Of a stretch of DNA of 64,000 nucleotides, positions 1 through 10,646 are shown in pieces (the first letter of the stretch is position 1; each line of letters opens with the position of its first letter). Both the position numbers and the translations under genes were made by a program. The notes under the pieces were generated by a model, which did no database searches, was not told the DNA's origin, and was given only the letters and a program-made list of their open reading frames with translations. Source of the stretch: Aedes albopictus (taxonomy: Eukaryota; Arthropoda; Insecta; Diptera; Culicidae); contig NC_085138.1 of the NCBI RefSeq assembly GCF_035046485.1, positions 7,811,409-7,875,408 on the forward strand, read 5' to 3'.

Positions 1-299
1 ATTCGGAAAAATACTTCTAGATCGGTCAATTTTAAAGCTACATAAAAAGTGACTTCAGCAAAGTTGCTCAAAATTGAAAGATCTACAACTTTCCCAAAGA
101 GTGTGTACAGTTATTCTTGCAAATAAAAAAGTTTGGTTCCCATTTTCTTTGAAAATATGGACCACCCTAATTTTCATGTATATTGAAAAGAGGGCCTTAT
201 TTTTAGGAACAACTTTGTAGAAGACCATATTAATCTAGAAAATCATTTGAAGGCGCTGAATGCATCTTTCCTCGTAAATCTGGTTCGTGGACCACTGTG
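1..299. mobile_element. Right end of a CACAGTG-terminated DNA element
   Basis: The sequence up to position 299 ends GGACCACTGTG. Its reverse complement (CACAGTGGTCCACGAACC, then ATTTACGAGGAAA) matches the end beginning at 1430 and partly the end at 6312. The interior (AAGACCATATT, TTCTTGCAAAT) also resembles 5880-6290, so this is another member of the family described at 1430-6312. The left part lies outside the window and no coding sequence is seen. Confidence 0.6.
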
Positions 300-339
300 C
301 ATTGACTGATTTCAAAATATAATGTTGAAAATTATAGAT

Positions 340-655
340 GTCGAACTCATCAATTGGTTTTTAGAAGTGTTGCAGGGTGTTTCAGAACGTTACAAAGGCT
401 TTCAGGGGCATTCCAGGCGTTTCCAAGAGGTTTCAGAAGCGTACAAGGGGGTTCTGTTTTAGGGACATCCCAGGAGAATTCAGTGGCATTTCAGAGGTTA
501 AAGGGGTATTCCAGGGAATTTCACGGGCGTTTCAGCGATTTTCAAAGGGTTCCGAGGTACGTCAGCGGTTTTCAAAGAGTTTCAGGAACGTTACAGGTGA
601 TTTCAGGTGCGTTCCTGAGATTTGAGGGGCATTTCAGTGGCATTATAAAAAAAAC
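340..655 (+). repeat. Degenerate GTTTCAGGGGCATTCCAGG-type repeat block
   Basis: A run of loosely repeated units of about 10-30 bp built from GTTTCAG, CGTTCCAG and GGGGCATT. Similar material occurs at 1060-1385 and, on the other strand, at 53880-54040, 55100-55819, 60187-60480 and 60935-61250. Open frames through it are low-complexity (repeated FQR, SGAF) and are not considered genes. Confidence 0.6.
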
Positions 656-660
656 GCCGA

Positions 661-1039
661 CGCCGTCTTCAGCCAGAGGCTGTACAAACTGAATGGAACT
701 TAATACTAGACAAGCGACCCACGGAGCATGCACCAGGAGATACGGAAAAGATACTATTCTCACGAAAAGTTTAATCGCTCGGAGCAGGAATCGAACCCTC
801 ACCACCTCTATCGTGCGCAGCTTTTTCTTTTTTTCTCACTCACTCTAGTAAACAAACACGAGAAAGAGAAAGATAAAAGAGGGGGCACTCTGTCCCCTCT
901 TTCATTTCGCTTTTTCTTGTGTTTATCAAAGATCATGAGCGAGAAAAAAGAAAAAGCTGCGCACGCTAGTGCTCACCACCCCATAGCATGGTACGATTAG
1001 AAGCTTGGTGACCCTAACCGCACGGCTACGAGGCTCCAC
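661..1039 (-). mobile_element. tRNA-derived SINE, minus strand, interrupted by a MITE
   Basis: On the minus strand the element starts GGAGCCTCGTAGCCGTG. It has a Pol III A-box-like segment (TAGCCGTGCGGTTAGG) and a perfect B box (GGTTCGATTCC, plus 791-801). A second copy at 38277-38476 shares both the tRNA-like head and the tail (TTCGTGAGAATA, GCATGCTCCG, GCTGAAGACG). The acceptor ends do not pair, so it is a SINE and not a tRNA gene. It resembles the tRNA-related SINEs of Aedes (Gecko-like); the family name is tentative. The copy is split by the insertion at 806-971. Confidence 0.7.
806..971. mobile_element. 166-bp MITE with 8-bp target duplication CTCACCAC
   Basis: Flanked by identical octamers CTCACCAC (798-805 and 972-979); the uninterrupted SINE at 38395-38476 shows the empty-site sequence. 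The right end reads CTGCGCACGCTAGTG, and the left end CTCTATCGTGCGCAG is its inverted copy with two mismatches. The TIRs continue as pyrimidine/purine runs (CTTTTTCTTT against AAAGAAAAAG). An 8-bp duplication with CA-starting ends fits hAT-type (or P-type) transposition. The terminal 15 bp match the TIR of the 9-kb element at 25225-34234. No coding capacity. Confidence 0.8.
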
Positions 1040-1059
1040 TTTATTCACATTATAAGATG

Positions 1060-1385
1060 TTTCTGAAGCGTTCCAGAGGGGGACATTCCAGGGTTTCAGG
1101 AGCGTTTCAGGGATTTTCAAAGAGTTTCTTGGATATTACAGGTCGTTTCAGGGGCTTTAGATTGGATTTCAGAGGCGTTGCAGGGGGTTTCAACGGGTTT
1201 TAGGAGTTTTCCAAGGAATTTCAGCGGCGTTCCAAAGGTTTGAAAGGTGTACCATGGGGTATCCGGCGGCGTTTCAGGGATTTTCAATTATTTTCATGGG
1301 CATAAACCAAGGGGTATTTGAGGGTTACACGTGTGTTCCAGGAATGTTTATGTAGATTTCAAGAGCGTTCCAGAGATGACGCTGA
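1060..1385 (+). repeat. GTTTCAG/CGTTCCAG degenerate repeat block
   Basis: Same low-complexity repeat type as 340-655 (TTTCAGGGATTTTCAA, GCGTTCCAGAG). It lies between the SINE and the element starting at 1430. No gene is seen. Confidence 0.5.
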
Positions 1386-2048
1386 CGCTCTTAACCGCAC
1401 GAAGTCACCGATATACCAATATATCAATGCACAGTGGTCCAGAACACAGATTTACGAGGAAAAATGCATTCACTATCTTTTAAGCAGAATGACATAGTCA
1501 TTCTATTTATTTATTTATTACTTTGTCTTCGACTTAGTCGTACAGACTATTCTGATATTAACTATAATAAATTACAATAGGCATACTAAACTCGAAACAT
1601 TATTAAAAGCTCGTATACATACACCAAATGGATTATTTTGGCCATAACTTGTTCTATGACTTGGAACAGCGAGAAACGTTAAGAAAACGTCGGGGTGAAT
1701 CATTCAAAGGGACTTTAATAAGAAGCGCCGGACAGTACACCATCAATATCAAATAAAAAAAAAATGTAGCTTGATTCTTCTTTCTGAAAAGCTTCCCATG
1801 TTGATAAGCTGGTAACGCCGAGGGCACAGTTTGACAGGATACATTCTAGCCATGGGGCAAGACACTGTGCTGGAGAGTAAATTTTCCTTCGAAGAGTTGC
1901 TCAGAATTTCTCCGGACTGCTCCCGTTTTTCCTTGGGTGTTGCCTGATTTATCGCAAAATCAAAGCAATATTGCTCGATATCTCGCTTTTCTTGCAGTCT
2001 TAGGGGTGTTTTTCAACACATTTAGTCGATCATTGGTGAAAAGAATTA

Positions 2049-2301
2049 CAGTGGCGTTTCGGTTTTATCACTAGTCGTTTTAATCACTACTCGCCCAAAT
2101 TCACGGTTTTCTGTTCGATTTTATCACGATTTTCATTTCGTTTTTATCACACTTGTTTTAAAACATAAACGACTTATATATTTTGCAGCTGAACAATTTT
2201 GGATAAAAAATTTACACTTATTTCTCGTTTCGTCAAATTCACGGTTTCGTTTATATCACGGTAATTTTTTTTTTGAGCGTGATAAAACCGAAAAACCACT
2301 G
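2049..2301. mobile_element. 253-bp TA-flanked MITE (CAGTGGCGTTTCGG ends)
   Basis: The left end CAGTGGCGTTTCGGTTTTAT (2049) and right end ATAAAACCGAAAAACCACTG (to 2301) are near-perfect inverted repeats. TA flanks both sides (2047-2048 and 2302-2303), so it is a mariner/Tc1-type MITE. The interior repeats GTTTTATCAC motifs. A 17-bp inverted pair GCACAGTGTCTTGCCCC brackets it (about 1853-1870 and 2331-2347), so it probably inserted into an older palindromic element. Confidence 0.7.
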
Positions 2302-2504
2302 TACTCAGAAATTCTCAGAGTAACTCTCGTTTGCACAGTGTCTTGCCCCTAGATTCTAGCGGTATCGTTCTGATGTGATACCGCAGAGAACAGACGAATA
2401 AGCTCAAACAAAATTTTCTAAAAATCTTGTGTAAAGTAAAAAAACAAGCACAGTAGCGACATCGGCGGTGACTTTCCCACCTAAAAACTTGTTTCGACGC
2501 CATG

Positions 2505-3150
2505 ATGGCAGAGGGCCTAGTGCACTGCCTTGTGGTACACCAGAAGAGATTTCAAATGACCCGGAGCGTGCCGAGTTGACGGATACAAACGCTTCTCTGC
2601 CAGAAAGATATGAATACCAGAACCAGGTTCTTTTTTCTCGTCCAGATCGGTCAAAGCTTGATGTACGAACATAGTGATTGTAAACAGGATAGTCGAGATG
2701 CGAACTGCTCTGCAGCTTCGTCATGCGTATCGGCAGCTCGTATCGAACATTGTTCGTGATCCTAGAACCTGATCGTTAACGTTTGACGAAGTCCCAGAAA
2801 CGCAAAGGATTCTGCTTAACGCTGTCCTGGATACAAGTAATGTGATCATCATATGTTGATTTAAGAAGATCGTTGTATGCAAACTCGAGTTGTCGAAGCT
2901 GGAATTTGTCACCGTCGGACTCAGAGTTACAGTATCGACTCCGTGCCTTGCGTAGGATATTGCGAAGATTACGCAACTCTGCAGTACACCAGGGTTTTTT
3001 ATTGACCGTTTGTAAGCTACATGCTCTTGTAATAGAACTTGTACAGTATCGTAGAAATTGAACAGCAACTCGTCTAGTCAATCAGAAAGCAATATCCAAA
3101 TTTTCAAAATTCGAATTACAAGTTGGAATCCTGTTCGTTTGATAAAGTCA
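2505..3150 (-). pseudogene. Jockey-like LINE fragment: endonuclease-RT linker and start of RT
   Basis: Minus-strand conceptual translation gives the linker of Jockey-superfamily LINEs (NKKPWCTAELRNLRN, then NPLRFWDFVKR; about 3080-2780). It is followed, after a frame change, by RT-domain sequence ending SSGVPQGSALGPL (about 2720-2510), the conserved RT motif before the catalytic YxDD block. The catalytic aspartates are not present because the RT breaks off at about 2505. Frameshifts separate the blocks, so the copy is dead. Endonuclease-like sequence continues at 4834-5100 beyond an inserted element. Confidence 0.7.
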
Positions 3151-4833
3151 CTCAAGTAACATTTCCATTGCTGATTGGTTTTGTTTGATTTTTATTAGGG
3201 TTTTATCACAGCAATAATTAAAACTCACAGTTTTATGACTACTTTTATGAAAACCATTGATAAAATGTTTTATAGTATACTTGAAAATATCCATAAAGCC
3301 AGATTTTAAGAGTAAACAAAACTCTCCGATATGTAAACCTTTGAGCATTAATTACACTAGTTTACAAAATAAAACGAAAGTCGTGAACTTCTGTTAACGA
3401 CCAAAATTTTTGATGCATATTTAAGCGATGATTTCGAAACCGTGCTTTAAAAAAATTAAAGTAGAACCGTTTTTGAGTTTTAGCTCAATATCGAGTTTTA
3501 CAACTTTTTAAAATATGGAATTCAATAAAATTCAAATACATTGCGTTTTGATCAACCAATTTTAAATCTTTTTCCATAAATTAAAAGCTGAATATAATAC
3601 CATTCGATCATCTGAATGCAGGTTTTGCCTCAGATTGATGAAAATCAAGATATTGGTGAGTTTTGGGGACAATCTCCTTAAATTTTAGCAAAATTTCAAA
3701 AAAATTATGAAGAATTGTATTTTTTTCTATAAGAAAAAAAAACAATTTAAAAATTCTTTTTCAACGTTTATTTGACATATCATATGTGGGTGAGTTACAG
3801 TAAAAAAATTCAGCTCGATCGGAGCATTGATTACGGAGAATGAGATGTGTGAAGTGAGCGACTTTGCTTAAAAATAGAACAAAAATCGATTTCAAATCAT
3901 CAACCTTGTATGGAAAGTCGAAAAAATTTCAGCTCTACTGTAATTTTTTTCCTTCGCGTTTTCGAACTCAGGGCATGATTCTACACCAAAAATGATCATC
4001 AGCTTACCGAGTTCAAAAATGCTGTAAACTAGTGTTATTACCACAATAAAACTGTTCAAACTCTCAACAGATGGCGATCCGTTCGATTAGTAACGACATC
4101 TGTTGGTGGAAAAGCAGAAACTATGACACTACTGGGTTTATTGCGGTCATCATAAAAGTAAACTTGCTTTCGTTTTATTTTCGCTAATTATGGTCGTCGC
4201 CATATTGAAAAATTAGCTGACGTGAATGGAAAATAGTTAATTTTGCTTAAATAAGCAATGAATTGATAGTTTGCCGCCATCTCCATAGCATGCTCACATA
4301 AATAAACTCTCTCAGCCGAATTTTCTAGTACTTCGAGATAGTTTTACTAAATTAACAAATTGATTTATTTCATTCCAAGATGATAATATTCACTGTTTTC
4401 GAAGCGCATTAGTTTTATGTTTCTGCAACCCCAATATTCACGGTAAAATTGAATGCGCATAAGCCTACCAACACAATAACGGCTAAAATATTACTTTGAA
4501 ATGATCGCTTTCTACTTACGAATGATGTATCCTCCTGAACTTTACGTGCCATCGAAGAAGCTTCTCTGCATCTTGAGCTGTTATAGTTTTTGTTTAAAAA
4601 AACAACAACAATCATAATAACATCTTTTCGAGAATGGAATATTTTTAAACTAGCTTTCAAAACAGTTTTATTGCTACTCTTAATGTAGTTTGCAAAACCT
4701 CTCCCAGCCGGAAGATGCTCTTAAAGAGATTATCAAGAGGTTTTGATGTATAAATTAGTTTTATTGCAAGTTTTATTAAATTGGTCATGTAGATGTCTTT
4801 TGGAGCTGAACAAAACTGGAAATGTTACTTGGG
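3151..4833. mobile_element. 1.7-kb TIR element splitting the Jockey fragment
   Basis: The left end is CTCAAGTAACATTTCCA and the right end is TGGAAATGTTACTTGGG. The outer 14-15 bp are inverted repeats, continued by poorer matches (TTTTATTGC-type arms near 3190-3240 and 4660-4780). LINE coding motifs lie on both sides in the expected order, so this is an insertion. No transposase-like frame was found inside; short open frames at 3148-3348 and 4415-4660 (minus) have no recognised domain. The target duplication was not resolved. Confidence 0.6.
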
Positions 4834-5100
4834 CACAACATCGTAACGAGTGTCGAGAATTGTAACTATTGGTGGATGACGCGAATTCACTGGAAATCTT
4901 GGCATCGATGGTTCAATCAAATAAGTCTATATCCTCCGGCAAGTTAAAAAAAACACAAGGTCGAGAAGTCTTCCATTTGCGTTGAAAAAAATATTGATTT
5001 GCTGAAGACCCGTAGGGAACAGGGTTTCAACAAGTGCAAGTTCAGCTTCCGTCGAGGCATTGGAGGGTAGATACCCGTTGATGTCTTCGTCAATCCGCCA
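4834..5100 (-). pseudogene. Jockey-like LINE endonuclease-domain fragment
   Basis: On the minus strand, blocks resemble the end of the apurinic-like endonuclease of Jockey/R1-type LINEs: NGYLPSNASTEAEL, then INIFFNANGRLLDLVFF, then a PPIVTILDTRYDVV-like segment just before the inserted element. This is the N-terminal continuation of the fragment at 2505-3150. Further related sequence may lie beyond the hairpin MITE (5462-5560), but I could not establish it. Several frame changes show it is not functional. Confidence 0.55.
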
Positions 5101-5103
5101 ATA

Positions 5104-5459
5104 GGAGGCAATCAGTGAAGTACTAGATTGAAAGTAGTGAGCTGGATTTTTGTATGGTGAGATGATCGATTCTCCATTTCTGCAATGAAATGGTGCAAAC
5201 AGCGTGGGTTATATGATTTCTTGCCTAATTTAATGCTGTTTGAGCAAAAGTTTGGGTAACTGTGTGGTTGAATTTGCAAGAAATAAATAATACAACAACG
5301 CAGTTACCCAAACTTTTGCTCAACCAGCATCAAATTAGGCAAGATATCATATAACCCACGCTGTTTGCACCATTTCATTTCAGAAATGGAGAATCGATCA
5401 TCTCACCATACAAAAATCCAGCTCACTACTTTCAATCTAGTACTACACTGATTGCCTCC
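5104..5459. mobile_element. 356-bp hairpin MITE (GGAGGCAATCAGTG ends), TA-flanked
   Basis: Almost the whole element is one inverted repeat: GGAGGCAATCAGTGAAGTAC at the left and its complement at the right, closing near a loop of ACAACAACG at about 5290. TA flanks both ends (5102-5103, 5460-5461). At least nine full or partial relatives occur here (6332, 6691, 20311, 20682, 20863, 36872, 37257, 39598 and this one). They share GTACTAGATT, GTATGGTGAGA and TTTGATGCTGTTTGAGCAAAA. Confidence 0.8.
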
Positions 5460-6331
5460 TATTGGCTTCTTAAACGGTGTTGAGATAATTGCATATTCTA
5501 AATCTGCATTCCAAACTGAGCCGAAATCCAAATTTTCATGATTTTCGGTGCCCGGGAACCTAGTTAAAAATAAATTCGAAGTTTGTGTGGGAGCGATTTG
5601 CGAATCTACCCTTGTCGCATTTTGTACTGGGCGCAGCTGTGAAGCAGTTGCCCAGCTGTCAAAAGGTGATTTAAAAAAAATCTCTTTGAAATTGAACTAC
5701 AGTTCTAAAAATCTGAAAAAATCATAGTGGCTCAGAAAAAGGTGCTCTTTCGTATAAAATCAAAAAAACAATACCTTTTTTTTAATTTAAAAACCCAATT
5801 GAGATAGGACAGATTGTTTTCTTCCACCGAAAACAAAATATTCGAGTCACACATGCAGCCAGAAACTTCTTGCACTGTCGCTACATAAAAACTGTCTTTA
5901 GTGTGCCGAAGAATGTATATAGTAATTCTTGCAAATTAAAAAAGTTCAAAGACAAATGCCGCATAGTAGTTATTCATTAATTACGTAAGAGGTTAGTGGG
6001 GGGAGAGTGGAAAAATCTTACGAGCCATACAAAAATGTTTGAGCTCACATGCAAAATATGTACAAGGGGGGAAGAGGGTGTCGAAAAATCGTTAAAATTA
6101 CCTTACGTAATAAATGGACAGCCCCAGTAGCGGTTGGTTTCTTAAAACATAAAAAAGTTTCTAATTTCTTTGAAAAATATGACTGAGATGAACCAGCCGT
6201 GGGCTGAAAAAACTCAGATGAAAACATCAAAAATAATATAGAAGGAAAAACTTTGCAGAAGACCATATTCGTTTTAAAAACAGGTGAAGGCGCTGACTAC
6301 TGGACCACTGTGCAATGATCTCTCTATCAAT

Positions 6332-6686
6332 GGGGCACATTCGGTGTAGTACTAGATTTGTAGTAATGAGCTGAATTTTAGTATGGTGAGCAGGTCAGTT
6401 CTCTGTTTCTGCAATGAAATGGTATAAAAAGCGTGGGTATTATGATTCGTTGCTAATTTGATGCTGTTTGAGCAAAACTTTGAATAACTATGTTGTTTAT
6501 GTTGCAAGAAATGGAGAAAACAACAACACTGTTGCCCAAAGTTTTGCTCAAACAGCATCAAATTAGGCAAGGAATCAAAATACTCACGCTTTTTGCACCA
6601 TTTCTTTGCAGAAACGGAGAATTGACCTTCTCACCATACTAAAATTCAGCTCATTACTACAAATCTAGTACTTCACCGATCTGTCC
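6332..6686. mobile_element. Hairpin MITE, GGGGCACATTCGGTG / GATCTGTCC ends
   Basis: Same hairpin family as 5104-5459 but of a subfamily with GTAGTAATGAGCTGAATTTT arms. The two outer ends differ (GGGGCACATTCGG at left, CCGATCTGTCC at right), although the inner arms pair. It abuts the next hairpin through CCTATAGG. Confidence 0.75.
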
Positions 6687-6690
6687 TATA

Positions 6691-7045
6691 GGAAGCAATC
6701 AGTGAAGTACTAGATTGAAAGTAGTGAGCTGGATTTATGTATGGTGAGATGATCAGTTCTCCATTTCTGCAATGAAATGGTCCAAACAGCGTGGGTTATA
6801 TGATTTCTGGCCTAATTTGATGCTGTTTGAGCAAAAGTTTGGGTAACTGTGTTGTTGAAGTTGCAAGAAACAAATAATACAACAACACAGTTACCCAAAC
6901 TTTTGCTCAATCAGCATCAAATTAGGTAAAAAACCATATAACCCACGCTGTTTGCACCGTTCATTGCAGAAATGGAGAATTGATCATCTCACCATACAAA
7001 AATCCAGCTCACTACTTTAAATCTAGTACTTCACTGATTGCGTCC
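6691..7045. mobile_element. Hairpin MITE (GGAAGCAATCAGTG ends)
   Basis: Near-perfect palindrome of the GTAGTGAGCTGGATTT subfamily. It begins at the TA shared with the preceding hairpin and ends ACTGATTGCGTCC|TA. No coding potential. Confidence 0.8.
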
Positions 7046-8598
7046 TATTGTCCTATCCTTCTGAATAGTACTTGCTTACGTGATGATCGCATCCATAACG
7101 CTTGAGTACAAATGACAAACGCAAATAATTTTTGTCAAATAGAAATGACTGCAGAAATTCGATGTATATATGGAAGCACCAATTAACGTATATGGTTTTT
7201 ACAGTTTTTACACAGATTTTGAGTTAAATTTTGTTTAAGGTTAAACATCTGTTATCTGTGAAGATATTTCTACCATACAGAATCAATTTTCAAAATTACT
7301 TGAGAAAGAATGGCATATTTTACTTCAGCGCTCTACTTGATACTGAGCTTCCAATACATACCGCCGGTAAGTAAGAACACATGAGGACTTTGAAGAAGGT
7401 AAGTTTGGCAAAGGAAATTTACAATAAATAACTGTAATAAAGTGCTCGTAAAACACTGCACAGAGAAACGGGCTTCGTCGGAGTGGGAATGTAATGCCCT
7501 GAAAAAAATATACATTTTTCATTTCGCAGCGCAATCAGTACCTAAGCAGTACCTACGTCATACAAAAAGAAAAAAAAACAGGAAAGATTGAAATGATAAG
7601 AGTTCACGGAATGCAAATCGCGTGATTAAAGGTAGACATATGTTCGCGTTTACGAGAACACCAAGGAGAGAGCTATGATTACAGTAGAACAATAATTTAA
7701 TTTCCACCTAAAGGACCCCATTCCAAACCCTCTCGCCGCGAAAGCATTGACCAGCTCTCTTCCATCGTCAGCTGTTGTGAACGTTAGTCTGCTGAACATG
7801 GAAATTAAAATCCGGTGGTTTCATGCTCCGCGTGCTGTGGGACCCAATAAACCAACCAACCAACTCTTTGATGCAAAGCAAACACATTGTGAAGGACATT
7901 TTTTTTTCAAGTGTTACATATTCCGTGTGTTTTATGACTGACACACGTTTCTCACGTCTAACGTCTGAGTTTTAGGGCACATGTACCATAAATTCTGAGT
8001 AAAGCAAGCTATATACGGTGTGGCGAAGTGTTCGCGTTCAGTTACTCCCATTATTCGCCGGCTGGTTTTACTTAAGTGCCCTCCAGATATTGATCAAACA
8101 AAGGCAACCAGAATAATGAGTTGCACTGTACCACTTCATCATCATCCTTGGACTGGGTGGGTGAGTTTGTACTGTAGCATACCTAACTCCACAAGCCCAC
8201 CAGGACACATGTGCAACAAAAAAGTAATCAGCACGGTTGCCTTGTGCAGAAAATAACAAAAGTTTGAGTCTGCTCTGCAAACACTCTTGTTTCCGGCAAA
8301 GGGGGAGGCAGGCAATAGGGCACTGCATTGTTTTGATTCTATATGGGATTTTGACGTTTCTTGGCCTTGTTGTTTACAAAATTTCTGTAAGAGTGAAAGA
8401 GAAGGGGAGAATTTCATGCGGTGCCCTATTCAAGGAGACGGATAGTTACCCATATCTTCAGTGTAGAATTTTCATGTTTCAAAGTTAGCTCTTCAAGTTC
8501 CCACTCATATTAAGATTTCCTATTTGGAAGAATAGCATAGTTTAAAATTCTTTTAAAAAAAATGATACTTATATAAATCTCATATAACCCATAACACA
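7046..8598. other. Low-repeat stretch without recognisable gene
   Basis: No inverted-repeat element or LINE motif was recognised. Several open frames of 60-90 codons exist on both strands (e.g. 7747-7941 plus, 8020-8256 plus, 8142-8417 minus), but none has a recognisable domain, splice context or biased composition. The part from about 7560 to 8500 is less AT-rich and less repetitive than its surroundings and may be ordinary intergenic DNA. Confidence 0.4.
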
Positions 8599-8600
8599 TA

Positions 8601-9570
8601 CAGGGGATACTCAAAATAACTGGGACAGGTAAAATTTTCACTTTTCAAAAAATGTCCAATTAGCTGTAACTTTTCGAAAAGGGCATCAAATATTTTAAAA
8701 TTTTTACTGTAAATTCAAAAACTAGTTGTGTATCAGTGGTCCAATTTTGGGAAAGATCGGGCTTTTATTATTATTATTATTATTATTTTTCTTTATTATC
8801 GAGATTTTCAGCCCTCGGCTGGTTCATCTCGTACTCGTAATCGGGCTTTTCTACATGAAGTTAGAAAGGTTCTAGTAAATGGTATAATTATCCGATAGCC
8901 AACTTTGAGCTGTTATATCTCCGGAATCAATGAACCGAATGCAATGAAATTTTGATCGCTTATGACTAATATAATGAACTTTGAAAAACATTTGACTTAA
9001 TTTAAAATTATATATAAGAAAAAAAGTTTCATTTTTTGTTATCTATTTTTCATATGCATCCCATTACTTTTTCAATTTAATGCCGGCAATTTGATTGCTT
9101 TCCTTCGAAACATAAATACATTCAAGTCAATTAGAGGGAATTTAAATGAATTTTAATTATTATCCATAATTTTGAAACGATGATGAAGTTTCGGATAAAT
9201 TGGTGTTATATTAGAAAAATAATCTAATCGTTTTAATTTTCTTTCATGTAAAGATTTTAAATTTTAGTCAAAAGTTTTTAATAGCTCATTATGTTAGTCA
9301 TAAATCATCAAAATTTTATTGCATTCGGTTGGTTGAATCCGGAGATATAATAGCTCAAAGTTGGCTATCGGATAATTATACCTTTTCCTAGAATCTTTCT
9401 AACTTCATATAGAAAAGCCTGATCTTTTCCAAAATTGGACCACTAATGCATAACTAGTTGATGAACTCACAGAAAAAAAAATCAGAATATTCAATGCTCT
9501 TTTCAAAAAGTTACAGCTAGTTGAACATTTTTTGAAAAGTGAAAATTTTACCTGTCCCAGTTATTTTGAG
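8601..9570. mobile_element. TIR element with CAGGGGATA end; right tip lost
   Basis: Starts TA|CAGGGGATACTCAAAATA. Its right arm (TTACCTGTCCCAGTTATTTTGAG) is the complement of the left subterminal sequence but stops short of the terminal TATCCCCTG, where a CACAGACAAACAG element begins. Long arms pair: CCGGAATCAATGAACCGAA (about 8920) with TTCGGTTGGTTGAATCCGG (about 9325). A complete relative lies at 42651-44172 with TA on both sides. It holds a TTA microsatellite (about 8767-8789) and no transposase. Confidence 0.7.
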
Positions 9571-10646
9571 CACAGACAAACAGACGTAATACCCCAAGCA
9601 GCACCTGCAACATCATCCAAAATGTGGCTTTCTATGCTTTGGTCTAAAAGAGTTGCAATAAAAGCACACGCAATTTCAAACTTGTCAGTTGAGTTGCATT
9701 TAAACTCCGAATATCGTTAAATTGCAGCTTTGTTTCATAGGAATTACAAAAAACATCGTATTTGACATCGATTTATGGAGGCGGAGCTAACATATTCCTC
9801 ACAAGTGACAATACAGTCAGCTTGCATTAAATGTGATATGTAACACACATGAAACATCTTACTGTGGTTTGTTTGTTCAGATTAGGTTCCAAATGTGTTA
9901 CAGAAAACTTGCGCGTCTTTTCATTTTGGCAGCTTTCTAACTTGTGACAAAGAAGATAGAATGAAGTAACGCGTAACTTCAGTAGCTTTCATGGTGCGTT
10001 TAGCAGCAAATCTCTCACAGAGCTTCTGGTGTAGTATGTTAGGTGAGTCACAGACAAACAGACGTAACACCTTGAACGATTTTCATGGAAATCCATCGTC
10101 CAGTTCACACTACCATCACCTGGTGGAAAAGTTGCACGAATCACTGTGTTGTGCAATATCGTCAACAGAAGGCGCTAGTGTGAAACGTCAAACGCATAGA
10201 AAAAACGATATGTGCGCCTCTGGTTGTGAAAGCCACAACTATGAAAATTTAATATGATCATTAAAAGCGTGGTCGATGGAAATTTCGCAAGTGTTACGTC
10301 TGTTTGTCTGTGGGTGAGTGGTTAATACTCCATGGTTCGAGTCTGGACTTTTTTTTCTTTTTTTATCAATCCCACTAGCTCAAGTTACATAACGATTAAG
10401 AATTTGAACTTTTTGCGTTTCAAAGGAGAAGCAATTATGTTCTGTTGTCCTTAATACAAACAGTGAAAAAAAAGCACTGATGTTGCTGATACTGGCTTTG
10501 AAACAAGTCGTGTTGCTTGGGACTCTTCAAAACCGCTTGGCACATGCATTTAACGATCAATTCAAATTTCATTTGATTTGCACGATTGTTCCACCAGAAG
10601 CGCTAGTGTTTGAATTTCCTCTAAGAGTTACATCTGTTCGTCTGTG
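9571..10646. mobile_element. Outer CACAGACAAACAGACG element
   Basis: Begins CACAGACAAACAGACGTAAT and ends TTACATCTGTTCGTCTGTG, an inverted match with several mismatches. It contains a complete 263-bp member of the same TIR family (10049-10312) and, just after it, a tRNA-like B box followed by a T run (GGTTCGAGTCTGGAC then T9, about 10339-10362). It truncates the element to its left. No long coding frame was recognised. Confidence 0.5.
10049..10312. mobile_element. Inner CACAGACAAACAGACG MITE, 7-8 bp TSD
   Basis: TIRs CACAGACAAACAGACGTAAC and GTTACGTCTGTTTGTCTGTG are perfect over at least 20 bp. GGTGAGT is repeated immediately outside (10042-10048 and 10313-10319); an 8-bp duplication with one mismatch is possible, which fits hAT-type MITEs. 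A homologous element at 23042-23689 shares the interior (ATTTTCATGGAAATCCATCG, GGCGCTAGTGTGAAACGTC). Confidence 0.75.

Larger units (their letters stand above)
1430..6312. mobile_element. Composite Transib-like TIR element, 5-bp TSD CAATG
   Basis: The left end reads CACAGTGGTCCAGAACAC from 1430. The right end reads TACTGGACCACTGTG up to 6312, giving 12-bp perfect terminal inverted repeats. Both are flanked by CAATG (1425-1429 and 6313-6317). A CACWSTG start with a 5-bp duplication is what is known of Transib-type transposons, so that superfamily is the best guess, but no transposase is present. The interior is mostly later insertions: a TA-flanked MITE, a Jockey-like LINE fragment, a 1.7-kb TIR element and a hairpin MITE. 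The true core is probably about 1430-2040 plus 5560-6312. Confidence 0.6.

Noticed and set aside
661..1039. tRNA gene on the minus strand
   Set aside because: Good A and B boxes, but the acceptor ends do not pair and the same extended body occurs at 38277-38476: a SINE.
2873..3061. Plus-strand frame opposite the Jockey-like linker
   Set aside because: Antisense shadow; the minus strand carries the recognisable PWCTAELRNL motif.
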